Positions 17,356-24,759 of a DNA stretch of 38,119 nucleotides are shown in pieces. Where the stretch lies: the NCBI GenBank assembly GCA_009787775.1, contig WQSQ01000012.1:1-38119 (forward strand). The letters are read 5' to 3'. This stretch comes from Treponema sp. GTDB taxonomy: Bacteria > Spirochaetota > Spirochaetia > Treponematales > Breznakiellaceae. A model generated the notes under the pieces. The model was not told the DNA's origin and did no database searches. It saw only the letters and a list, made by a program, of their open reading frames with translations. Made by a program: the position numbers and the translations under genes. Positions within the stretch are counted from its first letter, which is position 1. Every line of letters begins with the position of its first letter.

Positions 17356-17772
17356 TCACTGATAATAGACATTGCGGATTTTTTCCCTGCCTGGCAAGCG
17401 GTAAATATCGAAATCCTTGTCTAAACTGATAATTTTCCTGATACCAGTTTTTTCAGCGGTTACAATTAAAGTCGCATCAGCAAAATCCATTGGTAAATCT
17501 GGGTATTTTTGAGTTAATTTTACAATACGAGGCAGATCATGCTGGTTTATATCGCTTAATATTACTCCTTTGAACATAGCCCATTCATAAAAATCACGCT
17601 GAGCTTCATAACTGAAATCCAGCATATGGAAAACCTCTGTAAAAACCGCAAGAGTACTTAAAAAATGATAATTATTAACTTTAAGGAAATTCTTAATATT
17701 CGCATGATGGTTATCATCGGCGTCAAATAATGAAATAAAAGGGCCTGCGTCAATAAGAATTCTGTCGTACAC
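17356..17772 (-). CDS. PIN-domain ribonuclease toxin, VapC-like
   Basis: A 138-residue PIN-domain protein, probably the toxin of a type II toxin-antitoxin pair that cleaves RNA with Mg/Mn. The expected acidic residues are visible: Asp8 (ILIDAGPFISLFD), Glu46 (FTEVFHML), Asp96/Asp99 (MDFADATLIVTAEKTG) and Asp118/Asp120 (SLDKDFDIYRL). The ATG at 17772 lies inside the end of the antitoxin gene (23-bp overlap), as usual in such modules, so translation is likely coupled. The gene faces the PQQ/HEAT gene with only seven bases between stops. A full catalytic set suggests an active enzyme. Confidence 0.88.
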   Translation of the reverse strand: MYDRILIDAGPFISLFDADDNHHANIKNFLKVNNYHFLSTLAVFTEVFHMLDFSYEAQRDFYEWAMFKGVILSDINQHDLPRIVKLTQKYPDLPMDFADATLIVTAEKTGIRKIISLDKDFDIYRLPGREKIRNVYYQ

Positions 17773-18043
17773 GGAGCTTCTCTGTTAAACGTTGCTTGTA
17801 TGCAGTCGAAAGATCGCCTATACCGGAACCATATTTGCCAAAATACGGAATACCCAATGTATAAGAATCCAATTCGTTTTCTTCCCGTTTATAATACAAT
17901 TCCAGCGATTCTATAATGATTTCAGACATGGTCCTGTTTTTTGCTTTAGACAGGATAAGAAGCTTGTTCCTTGTATCCTGAGGAAGTCTGGCAGTTGTCA
18001 CTACCTCGTTTGTTTTTAAGCTTTTATCTAAATTCAATATCAT
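17750..18043 (-). CDS. Antitoxin partner of the PIN toxin (ribbon-helix-helix-like)
   Basis: A 97-residue protein likely to bind DNA through an N-terminal ribbon-helix-helix segment (VVTTARLPQDTRNKLLILSKAKNRTMSEIIIESLELYY) and the toxin through its C-terminal tail (about residues 60-97, LDSYTLGIPYFGKYGSG). I chose the ATG at 18043; a longer frame to 18079 would overlap the promoter. A 17-bp palindrome overlaps the -10 and the first base of the start codon, which fits autorepression by the antitoxin or toxin-antitoxin complex. There is no Shine-Dalgarno site and the -10 is seven bases from the ATG, so the mRNA is probably leaderless. The RHH call is by pattern only. Confidence 0.8.
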   Translation of the reverse strand: MILNLDKSLKTNEVVTTARLPQDTRNKLLILSKAKNRTMSEIIIESLELYYKREENELDSYTLGIPYFGKYGSGIGDLSTAYKQRLTEKLRVRQNSY

Positions 18044-18059
18044 AATACATACTGTATTA
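18043..18059. promoter_or_regulatory. Palindromic operator of the toxin-antitoxin pair
   Basis: TAATACA (18043-18049), TAC, TGTATTA (18053-18059) form a perfect 7-3-7 inverted repeat. It covers the -10 hexamer and touches the antitoxin start codon, so a bound repressor would block RNA polymerase. Confidence 0.7.
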
Positions 18060-18079
18060 CAATATACATATAAAGTCAA
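18051..18079 (-). promoter_or_regulatory. Promoter of the toxin-antitoxin operon, leaderless
   Basis: On the minus strand TTGACT (18079-18074), a 17-bp spacer and TACAGT (18056-18051) are followed by seven bases and the antitoxin ATG. There is no room for a ribosome-binding site. Confidence 0.6.
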
Positions 18080-18086
18080 TAATTAA

Positions 18087-18115
18087 TTGCTCTTTGTTTT
18101 CGAGTATAATATAAT
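18087..18115 (+). promoter_or_regulatory. Promoter of the P83/100 gene
   Basis: TTGCTC (18087-18092), a 17-bp spacer and TATAAT (18110-18115). A second TATAAT overlaps at 18105-18110. Its -35 is only seven bases from the -35 of the divergent toxin-antitoxin promoter, so the two may compete. Confidence 0.5.
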
Positions 18116-18116
18116 A

Positions 18117-18161
18117 AATTGAGTTTATTCCAGAACTTTAGCTTTTGGAACAAATTCAATT
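18117..18161 (+). promoter_or_regulatory. Long stem-loop in the P83/100 mRNA leader
   Basis: AATTGAGTTTATTCCA (18117-18132) pairs with TGGAACAAATTCAATT (18146-18161), 16 positions with one G-U and one A-C, around a 13-nt loop. The predicted transcription start near 18122 lies within the left arm, so the mRNA would begin with this hairpin. The AGGAG site (18165-18169) follows three bases after it. Confidence 0.55.
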
Positions 18162-18176
18162 ATCAGGAGTTATGCC

Positions 18177-19808
18177 GTGAATAAGCCTAGAATATTAATT
18201 ACTATTGTTTTATTAATTGTGCTTGCCATATCAGGTTACGCACAAGTTAACGAAGATGAACTAAGCCCCCTTCCCACTGTCGAATTCATCAATTATGAGG
18301 GTCCTCACGCGCGTGTAGACACAAGGGAAGAAATTCGCCAGATTGGCGTTATTCTGGGACAGCAAATATCGGATATGGGAAGAGGGACAGCTCTTAACGC
18401 AATTAATCTGGAAGAAAGAAGAACATACTCATACATTTATAATACGGGCGCGATAAACCGGTATTATTTTATACACAGCGTATCCGAACCTGAAGACGGA
18501 AAACTAGACGCCGATATCTTTGGTCTGGGCGTTGATGTAGCTGTAGACCACATAAGAAATTTGCGCGTAATTATACAGGGTTATCTGCAATCGGCTTACG
18601 ATTACAGCGCAAGCGACGCTCTCCTGTTAGCTGAATTTATAACAATTTATAACGCCGTATACCGCGGCAACTGGAATTATTTTCAGAACCGTTATAAAAC
18701 GCCGGTGATGGATCACCTGACAAGAGAAAGAGTCGGTCTTTCAATCCGGTATGACGAATGGCCGGGAAGAACTTTAATAGTAATTCCGCTGGGCCGAGGA
18801 GGAGGCTTAAGCTCAATTGATACAGCGGTATTATCCGATGAGAGAGTTATTGAGGAATTACGGAAAGAAGAGGATGAAGGAATTCCGCAAAGACAGGCGA
18901 TGATTGATCTTATGGAGCGTGAAGCGGAACAAGCAGAACAGCAGGCGCAGATTATCCGCGAACAGATAAGGCAGGAAGAAACGCAAATCGCCCAGGAAAG
19001 AACTGAGATACAGCAGGAAAGACAGCAGATACAGCAGGAAAGGCAGGCAGTACAGGAACAGCAGCAGCAGGGAGTAATAACGCAGGAAGAGGCGAGACAG
19101 ACACAACAGGAGCTAGATAGTAGGGAAGATGCAGTAGAACAGAGAGAACAGGCAGCTGAACAAAGAGAAGAAGAGGTTGAAGAACAACGCGAAATTGCTG
19201 TCGTACTCGAAGAACTTGCCGAAGAAAGAGCCGAAAGCGCACAGGAAATGCGCACCGAGGTAGCGCAGGATCAACAGGCGGCAATTGAAAACCAGCCGCT
19301 TATCAGAGTTGTACAGGAAACAATAGCTGGAGTATACGGTATTACAATTGAAAGAACAGATCCGACAGCGATGGGAAGAATCGTCCGTCTTAATCCCGCG
19401 ACAGGAGCTGAACTTTTAAGATCATCTCTGGATACAGTTCATGTAAGAACGGTAACATTTATCAGCGGCAGAATAATTGCAATTGCGGGGGAAACCAGAG
19501 GTTCCGGAGCTGTGCGCCTTGTAGAAATTGATCAGAACTCTCTGGAAATGACAAGGCAGGGTAATGATAACCTGAGAGCGGGAAGTCTGCTCTGGGTAGC
19601 CGGAAATGATTTATACGCCATTATTGCTGAAGGCAGCAATTACTACCTTGGCCGCTTTAATGTAAATTTCGCATTGCAAGCAAGATCAACCATAGCCATT
19701 CATCCGGATGCCGGAGTAACAATCCAGCAGGGACGCCTTCTTACTCAGCGCGCGAACGGCTCTCCGTTGTCGCTCAACCCGGCGGATTTAACGGAACTGC
19801 TTAATTAA
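18177..19808 (+). CDS. P83/100 family antigen (Borrelia P83/100, PF05262 type)
   Basis: A 543-residue exported protein related to the P83/100 antigens of Borrelia and Treponema, spirochaete-typical proteins of unclear function. Residues 1-22 are a signal peptide (LAISGYA-Q). Residues ~30-215 form the conserved N-terminal domain (VEFINYEGP, VDTREEIRQIG, YYFIHSVSEPE, VDHIRNLRVIIQGYL, YSASDALLLAEFITIYNAVYRG). Residues ~240-370 are a Gln/Glu/Arg-rich coiled coil, and ~375-543 a beta-rich C-terminal domain. The GTG start at 18177 has AGGAG seven bases upstream. It has its own promoter and a 5' hairpin and ends in a strong palindrome shared with nifU. Location is probably periplasmic or envelope-associated. 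Confidence 0.9.
   Translation: MNKPRILITIVLLIVLAISGYAQVNEDELSPLPTVEFINYEGPHARVDTREEIRQIGVILGQQISDMGRGTALNAINLEERRTYSYIYNTGAINRYYFIHSVSEPEDGKLDADIFGLGVDVAVDHIRNLRVIIQGYLQSAYDYSASDALLLAEFITIYNAVYRGNWNYFQNRYKTPVMDHLTRERVGLSIRYDEWPGRTLIVIPLGRGGGLSSIDTAVLSDERVIEELRKEEDEGIPQRQAMIDLMEREAEQAEQQAQIIREQIRQEETQIAQERTEIQQERQQIQQERQAVQEQQQQGVITQEEARQTQQELDSREDAVEQREQAAEQREEEVEEQREIAVVLEELAEERAESAQEMRTEVAQDQQAAIENQPLIRVVQETIAGVYGITIERTDPTAMGRIVRLNPATGAELLRSSLDTVHVRTVTFISGRIIAIAGETRGSGAVRLVEIDQNSLEMTRQGNDNLRAGSLLWVAGNDLYAIIAEGSNYYLGRFNVNFALQARSTIAIHPDAGVTIQQGRLLTQRANGSPLSLNPADLTELLN
19006..19047 (+). repeat. Tandem 21-nt repeat within the P83/100 coiled coil
   Basis: Two adjacent copies of a 21-nt unit beginning AGATACAGCAGGAAAG (19006-19026, 19027-19047), with two mismatches, encode IQQERQ-type heptads. 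Shorter CAGGAA repeats surround them. In-frame expansion or contraction here would change the coiled-coil length. Confidence 0.7.
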
Positions 19809-19812
19809 GCGC

Positions 19813-19845
19813 CCAGTGACTAATGATTTTATCATTAGTCACTGG
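19813..19845. terminator. Bidirectional hairpin between P83/100 and nifU
   Basis: A perfect 15-bp stem (CCAGTGACTAATGAT, 19813-19827, with ATCATTAGTCACTGG, 19831-19845) and a 3-nt loop. It lies four bases after the P83/100 stop and includes the nifU stop codon (19841-19839) and its last coding bases. There is no long U-tract on either strand, but its position between converging genes indicates a bidirectional terminator or 3'-end stabiliser. Confidence 0.75.
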
Positions 19846-20435
19846 TTACCATAGATATGTTCGAAACCGTGAAGGAGTTCTTCGGCTTTTATACGGCAGG
19901 ACCCGCAAACTGTTCCGATTTTTGTCGCCTGTTGAAGCTGCTCCCAGTCTCTGGCTCCGTTATGAAAGGCTGTTTCAATATCCCTGTCGGTAATTCCAAG
20001 GCAATGGCAGATAACAACTGTTTCTTCCACTAAGAGACCGGGTCGGCCGGTTTTTGCAAGATAGTCGTCAATTGCCGCTCTCAGCGCTTTATCGCCCAAA
20101 ACGGAACAATGAATTTTGAAACTCGGCAGCCCTCCCAGTTTTTCAACTAAATCTTCAGGCTTTATTTTATAAGCGTCTTCGATCCTCATTCCCTTGATGG
20201 TTTGGGACAGCATGCTGGTAGAAGCTATTGCGCTCGCGCAGCCGTAAGTTTTCCAGCGGACATCGGTAATCACATCATCTTTAATTTTAAGAAGCATCAG
20301 CATCTGATCTCCGCATTTGATATTGCCTGTCTGCCCTCTTGCGTCAGGCGCGAAGATTGATTCATCTTCCAGTAATACATTCTGCGGATTTGTAAAATGC
20401 TCCTTTACAGTATCCGAATATAACCAATCTGACAT
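19839..20435 (-). CDS. nifU: Fe-S cluster scaffold NifU-like (IscU domain plus BFD-like [2Fe-2S] domain)
   Basis: Scaffold on which Fe-S clusters are built with sulfur from NifS. The N-terminal IscU-like domain has its three cluster cysteines (Cys41 in KCGDQ, Cys66 in YGCASA, Cys110 in KIHCSVLG). A second domain (~138-190) carries the four cysteines of a BFD-like [2Fe-2S] site: Cys143, Cys145 (VICHCLG), Cys177 and Cys180 (VCGSC). The C-terminal Nfu domain of full NifU is absent; the protein ends at 198 residues. The gene follows nifS by 13 bp with an AGGGAG Shine-Dalgarno site. Despite the name it is most likely the general Fe-S system, since no nitrogenase genes are visible here. Confidence 0.93.
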   Translation of the reverse strand: MSDWLYSDTVKEHFTNPQNVLLEDESIFAPDARGQTGNIKCGDQMLMLLKIKDDVITDVRWKTYGCASAIASTSMLSQTIKGMRIEDAYKIKPEDLVEKLGGLPSFKIHCSVLGDKALRAAIDDYLAKTGRPGLLVEETVVICHCLGITDRDIETAFHNGARDWEQLQQATKIGTVCGSCRIKAEELLHGFEHIYGNQ

Positions 20436-20448
20436 ATTTCTCCCTGCA

Positions 20449-21612
20449 TTAAGCCAATGTTGACATTGCCCTTAGCCTGGCAATAATAGGCGGCAGCTTT
20501 TCAATTATATAATCTATATCACTTTCTGTAATACCCCACCCAAGACTGAAACGAATTGAGCCATGCGCAAGTTCAGGACCAAGCCCGGTTGCCATAAGGA
20601 CATGAGAAGGTTCAAGACTTCCGGACGCGCATGCAGAACCTGTAGAGGCTTCAATCCCCTGCATATCCATGTGAAGGAGAATTGATTCGCCTTCTGCGCC
20701 CGGAAATGAAACATTAAGGGTATTGGGAAGTATATCTTTTGGATGGCCGTTTATTTTTATATTTGGAATATTTTTTTGTAAACCCAGACGCAGCCTGTCA
20801 CGCAAAGCGGATACTTCACTCCCGTATTTTTCAACCTCTAAAGCAGCTAATTGCGAAGCCTTTCCAAAACCAAAAATACCTATATTATTGTATGTCCCCG
20901 CCCGAAAGCCGTCTTCCTGATGTCCGCCGTGTATCAGAGGAAATAAAGGCGAGCCTTTTTTTACATATAACGCGCCTACTCCCTTGGGACCGTAAATCTT
21001 ATGCGCGGAGAGAGTAAGGTAATCCGCTTTAAGTTCCTGTACATTCATCGGGATTTTCCCCGCCGCCTGCACTGCGTCTATGTGCATAAAAGCGCCTGCT
21101 TTTTTTACCATTCCGGTTATTTGCATAATATCCTGTACAGTGCCAATCTCATTGTTAGCCGCCATTACCGAAACAAAAAGAGTTTTTTTATTTAACGCGT
21201 TTTCAAGCCCGCCAATTTTTAGTTTTCCGTATTCATCAACAGGGAGTATAGTTACCTTATAACCCGATTTTTTAAGATGTAACGCTGAGTTCATTACACA
21301 TGGATGCTCAATCGCGGTAATTAAAAATTCATCTCTGTCCCTGTTCCCCGATCCTTCCATAAGACAGCGCATTGTCTGAAACACTGTATTGTTTGCTTCA
21401 GAGCCGCCGGAAGTGAAAATAATTTTTCCTTCTCCTGCTCCTATTAATTTGCCAACTTCGCTTCTTGCCTGCTCTACTCTTGCATGCGCAAGTCTTCCCG
21501 ATTCGTGCATACTCGAAGCGTTTCCGAAAATGTCAAGGTCTTCTGTAATCGCAGCCTTTACTTCCGGTCGAAGAGGAGTCGTGGCATTGTAATCTATATA
21601 TACTTTTCTCAT
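20449..21612 (-). CDS. nifS: Cysteine desulfurase NifS/IscS family
   Basis: A pyridoxal-phosphate enzyme that takes sulfur from cysteine and hands it to the NifU scaffold encoded next to it. It is 387 residues long, the normal size. Seen motifs: the start YIDYNATTPLRPEV, the GGSEANN loop (69-75), EHP with His103, the PLP lysine Lys205 in LSAHKIYGPKG, and the mobile-loop catalytic Cys328 in STGSACASGSLEPSHVL. A promoter at 21637-21665 gives it its own transcript start, but it could also be reached from rsmE and the HExxH gene upstream. The ATG at 21612 has no clear Shine-Dalgarno site. Confidence 0.95.
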   Translation of the reverse strand: MRKVYIDYNATTPLRPEVKAAITEDLDIFGNASSMHESGRLAHARVEQARSEVGKLIGAGEGKIIFTSGGSEANNTVFQTMRCLMEGSGNRDRDEFLITAIEHPCVMNSALHLKKSGYKVTILPVDEYGKLKIGGLENALNKKTLFVSVMAANNEIGTVQDIMQITGMVKKAGAFMHIDAVQAAGKIPMNVQELKADYLTLSAHKIYGPKGVGALYVKKGSPLFPLIHGGHQEDGFRAGTYNNIGIFGFGKASQLAALEVEKYGSEVSALRDRLRLGLQKNIPNIKINGHPKDILPNTLNVSFPGAEGESILLHMDMQGIEASTGSACASGSLEPSHVLMATGLGPELAHGSIRFSLGWGITESDIDYIIEKLPPIIARLRAMSTLA

Positions 21613-21636
21613 TTATTAAAACAACCGTAAGCCTAC

Positions 21637-21665
21637 ATGATAATGAATGCAAATAAAAAATTCAA
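21637..21665 (-). promoter_or_regulatory. Promoter of nifS-nifU
   Basis: On the minus strand TTGAAT (21665-21660), a 17-bp spacer and TATCAT (21642-21637). Transcription would start near 21630, leaving a leader of about 18 nt with no Shine-Dalgarno sequence. Confidence 0.5.
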
Positions 21666-21710
21666 TTAAGATTTTTGACCGCAAGTTATCAAAAAGATGT
21701 ATAAATAAAA

Positions 21711-22517
21711 TCAGAACCAGTCTTTTAATCCAAGTTCTTTATTGACTTCTTCAAGGCGTTTATTTAATGTTAAAATTGTCCTTTCCAGTCTTTCCTTTTC
21801 TTTTTTAAGTATTACGACGGGGTCTTCAACTTTTTCTTTACCGCGTACCTGTATCTTTACCGTATCAGGACTCTTGCCTTTTATTAACGCGCTTTGGGCA
21901 GCATTCCTCTCTTCACCATCCCTGATACCTGCAAGGAAACGCATGTTATCAGCTCCTACTTCCGGAGCAATGTCATATTCAAACATCCGCATCGCTGTGT
22001 TGGCAGCAGCTCTCGGGATACGGAGCATTCTGTCAACATAATCTTCAAAGCGCACACCGATTCCTGTACAAAGATCATGGGCTTTTAATAAGTGTTTACC
22101 CATTTCTTTTACAAGCTCACCGTTATTTTTTAAATATTTATCCCGGATTAGTTCTGTGAGTTTTAGAAGTTCAGGAGAAACAGCGAATACATCTTTATAT
22201 ATTTCTTTTATTTCGGCTTTCTCCAAAAGATCGTGAAAAATAGCCCAAAACTCGCTGTTATGCGCGCGTACAGACAGAGTCCCTCCTCTTGAGCATGCAT
22301 GAAGATGATGCGCGTATTCATGAATTGCCGTATAGAGTAAAAGATTCTGCCCTGTATCATCAGAAGAAAAATTTCGGTTGTGAATAATAATTTCCCTTAC
22401 GGCGGGTTTATAAAGACCGTTTACCTTTTTACTTTTCTTTCCGGAAAAAAAAAGCGAAAACTCAAGAGGAGAGTCTTCAATTGCAAGCAGTTTTTCTTTA
22501 ACTTTATCCTGATTCAT
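21711..22517 (-). CDS. HExxH zinc-metallopeptidase-like protein with C-terminal coiled coil
   Basis: A 268-residue soluble protein. The zinc-binding motif is AIHEYAHHLHA (His66, Glu67, His70), with a likely third ligand His86 in RAHNSEFWAIF, the spacing seen in SprT- or M48-like small metallopeptidases. The middle (residues ~110-185) is helical, and the last ~50 residues (ILKKEKERLERTILTLNKRLEEVNKELG) are a coiled coil. I do not know a named family for the whole. It follows rsmE by 18 bp with AGGAG before the ATG, so the two form an operon leading towards nifS. Function could be protein quality control or DNA-protein repair; this is a guess from the fold. Confidence 0.75.
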   Translation of the reverse strand: MNQDKVKEKLLAIEDSPLEFSLFFSGKKSKKVNGLYKPAVREIIIHNRNFSSDDTGQNLLLYTAIHEYAHHLHACSRGGTLSVRAHNSEFWAIFHDLLEKAEIKEIYKDVFAVSPELLKLTELIRDKYLKNNGELVKEMGKHLLKAHDLCTGIGVRFEDYVDRMLRIPRAAANTAMRMFEYDIAPEVGADNMRFLAGIRDGEERNAAQSALIKGKSPDTVKIQVRGKEKVEDPVVILKKEKERLERTILTLNKRLEEVNKELGLKDWF

Positions 22518-22535
22518 TAAACACTCCTGTCAGCT

Positions 22536-23276
22536 TTATATAACGCAAATTTTTTCCATTGCAAGCGCACAGGCGGCAACGCATGCTGTTTCGCTGCGAA
22601 GAGCGCGCTCTCCCATTGAGAGCCTTAAAAAACCGGCTTTTTCGAATAAACTCCTCTCCCTGTCGGACCAGCCTCTTTCAGGGCCTATCGTTATTACAGC
22701 GGGCCGGTTTGCCGGGGTTAAATAAAAGAAAGAACCTTCAGCGCGTATATTATCCATCGCAAGCAGCAGAGGTATACGCTTATTGTCAGTTTTTTCCCAC
22801 GGACACTCATTTAGCCATACATCAAGACTCTCATAAACAGACAAGACAGGAAGCTGAGTATCGCGGGCCTGAACAGCGCCTTCTACAAGCGCTTTATACG
22901 CTCCGCCGTCTGTAAGCAGTTTTGTATCGCGGTAACTTTTTTCCATTGTATCAGTCCCAAAAAAATCAATATAGGAAACTCCGATATTTGAAAGGTCTTT
23001 TAGTAATCTGCGCATTTGGATCTGGCGGACAAAGGAAACAGCCATTCTCAAACGCATACGCGGTACAGATGGTTCATTGCATTGAACGGTTACCATAATT
23101 GATCCGTCCAGATTGATTTTATTAATCCAACCGGTTCCGCGCATTCCGCCGATAATCCCGGTGTCAAAAGTATCGCCCGCTTTTTTATGAAGAACCTTCA
23201 GCAGATGAACTGTCCTTTCATCTTTTCTTGGAAGAATATGACCCAGTTCATGTTCTTCAAAAAGAATTATATTCAC
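22536..23276 (-). CDS. rsmE: 16S rRNA (uracil1498-N3)-methyltransferase
   Basis: A SPOUT-class methyltransferase that modifies U1498 in the decoding region of 16S rRNA. The C-terminal SAM-binding knot is clear: TIGPERGWSDRERSLFEKAGF followed by LSMGERALRSETACVAACAL. The N-terminal PUA-like part includes HILPRKDERTVHLLKVLHKKAGD, and the middle has RRLLKDLSNIGV and the segment RDTKLLTDGGAYKALVEGAVQA. At 246 residues it is normal length. The start is GTG at 23276. A TTGTCA-17-TATACT promoter ends six bases before the GTG, so the mRNA is predicted to be leaderless. First gene of an operon with the HExxH gene. Confidence 0.93.
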   Translation of the reverse strand: MNIILFEEHELGHILPRKDERTVHLLKVLHKKAGDTFDTGIIGGMRGTGWINKINLDGSIMVTVQCNEPSVPRMRLRMAVSFVRQIQMRRLLKDLSNIGVSYIDFFGTDTMEKSYRDTKLLTDGGAYKALVEGAVQARDTQLPVLSVYESLDVWLNECPWEKTDNKRIPLLLAMDNIRAEGSFFYLTPANRPAVITIGPERGWSDRERSLFEKAGFLRLSMGERALRSETACVAACALAMEKICVI

Positions 23277-23282
23277 GGTAAC

Positions 23283-23311
23283 AGTATACCAAATAATCCT
23301 TACCTTGACAA
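23283..23311 (-). promoter_or_regulatory. rsmE promoter, leaderless
   Basis: On the minus strand TTGTCA (23311-23306), 17 bp, TATACT (23288-23283), then six bases and the GTG start. This is the clearest leaderless arrangement in the window. Its -35 overlaps a TTGACA (23305-23310) on the plus strand. Confidence 0.65.
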
Positions 23312-23333
23312 AATAATTAAATTCAATAGAGAA

Positions 23334-23339
23334 TAAAAT
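23334..23339 (+). promoter_or_regulatory. Possible -10 of the COG3014-lpoB operon
   Basis: TAAAAT ends six bases before the ATG at 23346, with no Shine-Dalgarno sequence. The nearest -35, TTGACA at 23305-23310, is 23 bp away, which is too far for a standard promoter, so this assignment is weak. Confidence 0.3.
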
Positions 23340-23345
23340 GTTTTT

Positions 23346-24749
23346 ATGTTAATAAAAAGAAAGATAGATCAAAAAATATCTCTGAAAAACAAATATAAAA
23401 CCGCTTTTTTTCGGATATTAATAAAAGTGTCTTTGCCTGTATTGATAATTTTATCCTGTGCAACCAGTCAAGGCGCGTTTTTAAGCGTCGACTCTGCAGT
23501 TTATTCGTCTGACTATACTGCCGCAATTAATTTAATAATAAACGCTCAATCCGGAAAAAAAACGTTATACGGCGAGAATAACGCGATATCGCTTTTTTTG
23601 GATAAAGGCCTTTTGGAATATTACGCGGGAAATTATACCGTATCTTCCGCCGATCTTCAAAACGCGGAACGCTTAATAGAAGAAGCTTATACAAAGAGCA
23701 TAACCCAGGGATTCTTTTCCTATATAATCAACGATAATACAAAGGATTATCCTGGTGAAGATTTTGAGGATATCTATTTAAATGTTTTTAACGCGTTGAA
23801 TTATTATAATAGGGGCAGCTTGGAAGGCGCTCTTGTGGAGATAAGAAAATTAAGCAATTCAAGCGGAAAGCTGGATATGCTTGCGCGGAAATATGAATAT
23901 ATCGATCCCAATACCGGAGCCGGTTTAAATGATGCGGTTTATAAAGAGACAGGCATTGGCGATTTACCGAAAACATTGTCGGTAAATTTCTCCAACTCAG
24001 CGCTTGCCCGTTATCTTGGAGCGCTGTTTTATCAGGCTGAAGGAAATACCGATTCTGCGCGGATAGAGTTCGAGCAGCTTCAAAGAGCATTTGCCTCAAA
24101 TAAAAATATTTATTACAATCCTGTCCCTGCAGCCGTAGAACAGACGCGTAATGTTCCTGCGGAAACAGCAAGGCTTAACATTATTAGTTTTACAGGATTG
24201 TCTCCTGTAAAGGAAGAACAGAATATTATACATTACCTTCCTTTTCAACATCCGGTATTGCAAATTGCATTTTTAAAACTGCCTGTATTGGCAAAAAGAG
24301 CGAGTTTGATAACAAGGATTGAGGTAATGGTAGAAGGAAAAGGCAGTTTTAATCTGGAACTGCTTGAAGATATAGGAGCTGTAGTTGAAGAAACCTTTAA
24401 GGCCCGTTATTCCAGCATTGTATTAAAAACATATATCCGCACATTAATAAAATACATTGTCGCGGATATTACCGCAATGGAAACTGTAAAGCAGCAAGGA
24501 GAACTTGCAGGATTCCTTATAGCGGCTGCCGCAAGAACAGCGATGGATGTTTCGGAAAGCGCCGATATAAGGATGTCGCGCTACCTTCCGGATAAAGCTC
24601 ATATTGGCGGTATAAACCTTGATCCTGGAATCTATAATGTTATAGTAAATTATCATCAGGGGCGTAATTTGATTTATCAGGATGCTCATAGAAACATCGC
24701 TGTTAACCGCGGGGAGATAAATCTTCTGCAATCAATAAATCTAAAATAG
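23346..24749 (+). CDS. COG3014-like lipoprotein linked to LpoB
   Basis: A 467-residue predicted lipoprotein. The signal segment ends LPVLIILSC with lipobox ILSC and Cys38. Residues ~45-260 resemble TPR-like helical repeats (YSSDYTAAINLII, LLEYYAGNYTVSSADLQNAERLIEEA, ALNYYNRGSLEGALVEIRKL, YLGALFYQAEGNTDSARIEFEQL). The C-terminal half has VKEEQNIIHYLPF, PVLAKRASLITRIEV and LIKYIVADITAME. The order and the following lpoB gene match the COG3014 family, seen in proteobacteria next to LpoB; that assignment is from memory of the gene neighbourhood. A role with LpoB in regulating peptidoglycan synthases is inferred. lpoB starts ten bases downstream. Confidence 0.78.
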   Translation: MLIKRKIDQKISLKNKYKTAFFRILIKVSLPVLIILSCATSQGAFLSVDSAVYSSDYTAAINLIINAQSGKKTLYGENNAISLFLDKGLLEYYAGNYTVSSADLQNAERLIEEAYTKSITQGFFSYIINDNTKDYPGEDFEDIYLNVFNALNYYNRGSLEGALVEIRKLSNSSGKLDMLARKYEYIDPNTGAGLNDAVYKETGIGDLPKTLSVNFSNSALARYLGALFYQAEGNTDSARIEFEQLQRAFASNKNIYYNPVPAAVEQTRNVPAETARLNIISFTGLSPVKEEQNIIHYLPFQHPVLQIAFLKLPVLAKRASLITRIEVMVEGKGSFNLELLEDIGAVVEETFKARYSSIVLKTYIRTLIKYIVADITAMETVKQQGELAGFLIAAAARTAMDVSESADIRMSRYLPDKAHIGGINLDPGIYNVIVNYHQGRNLIYQDAHRNIAVNRGEINLLQSINLK

Positions 24750-24759
24750 GAGAATTAAT

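Noticed and set aside
18713-19284. Long antisense Cys/Ser- and Leu/Pro-rich frames within P83/100
   Set aside because: They are mirror frames of the Gln/Glu/Arg-rich coiled coil. Their composition is an artefact of the CAG/GAA repeats and they lack start signals.
19839-21612. Nitrogen-fixation gene cluster
   Set aside because: nifS and nifU-like genes are common general Fe-S assembly genes. No nifHDK, nifB or other nitrogenase genes are present in the window.
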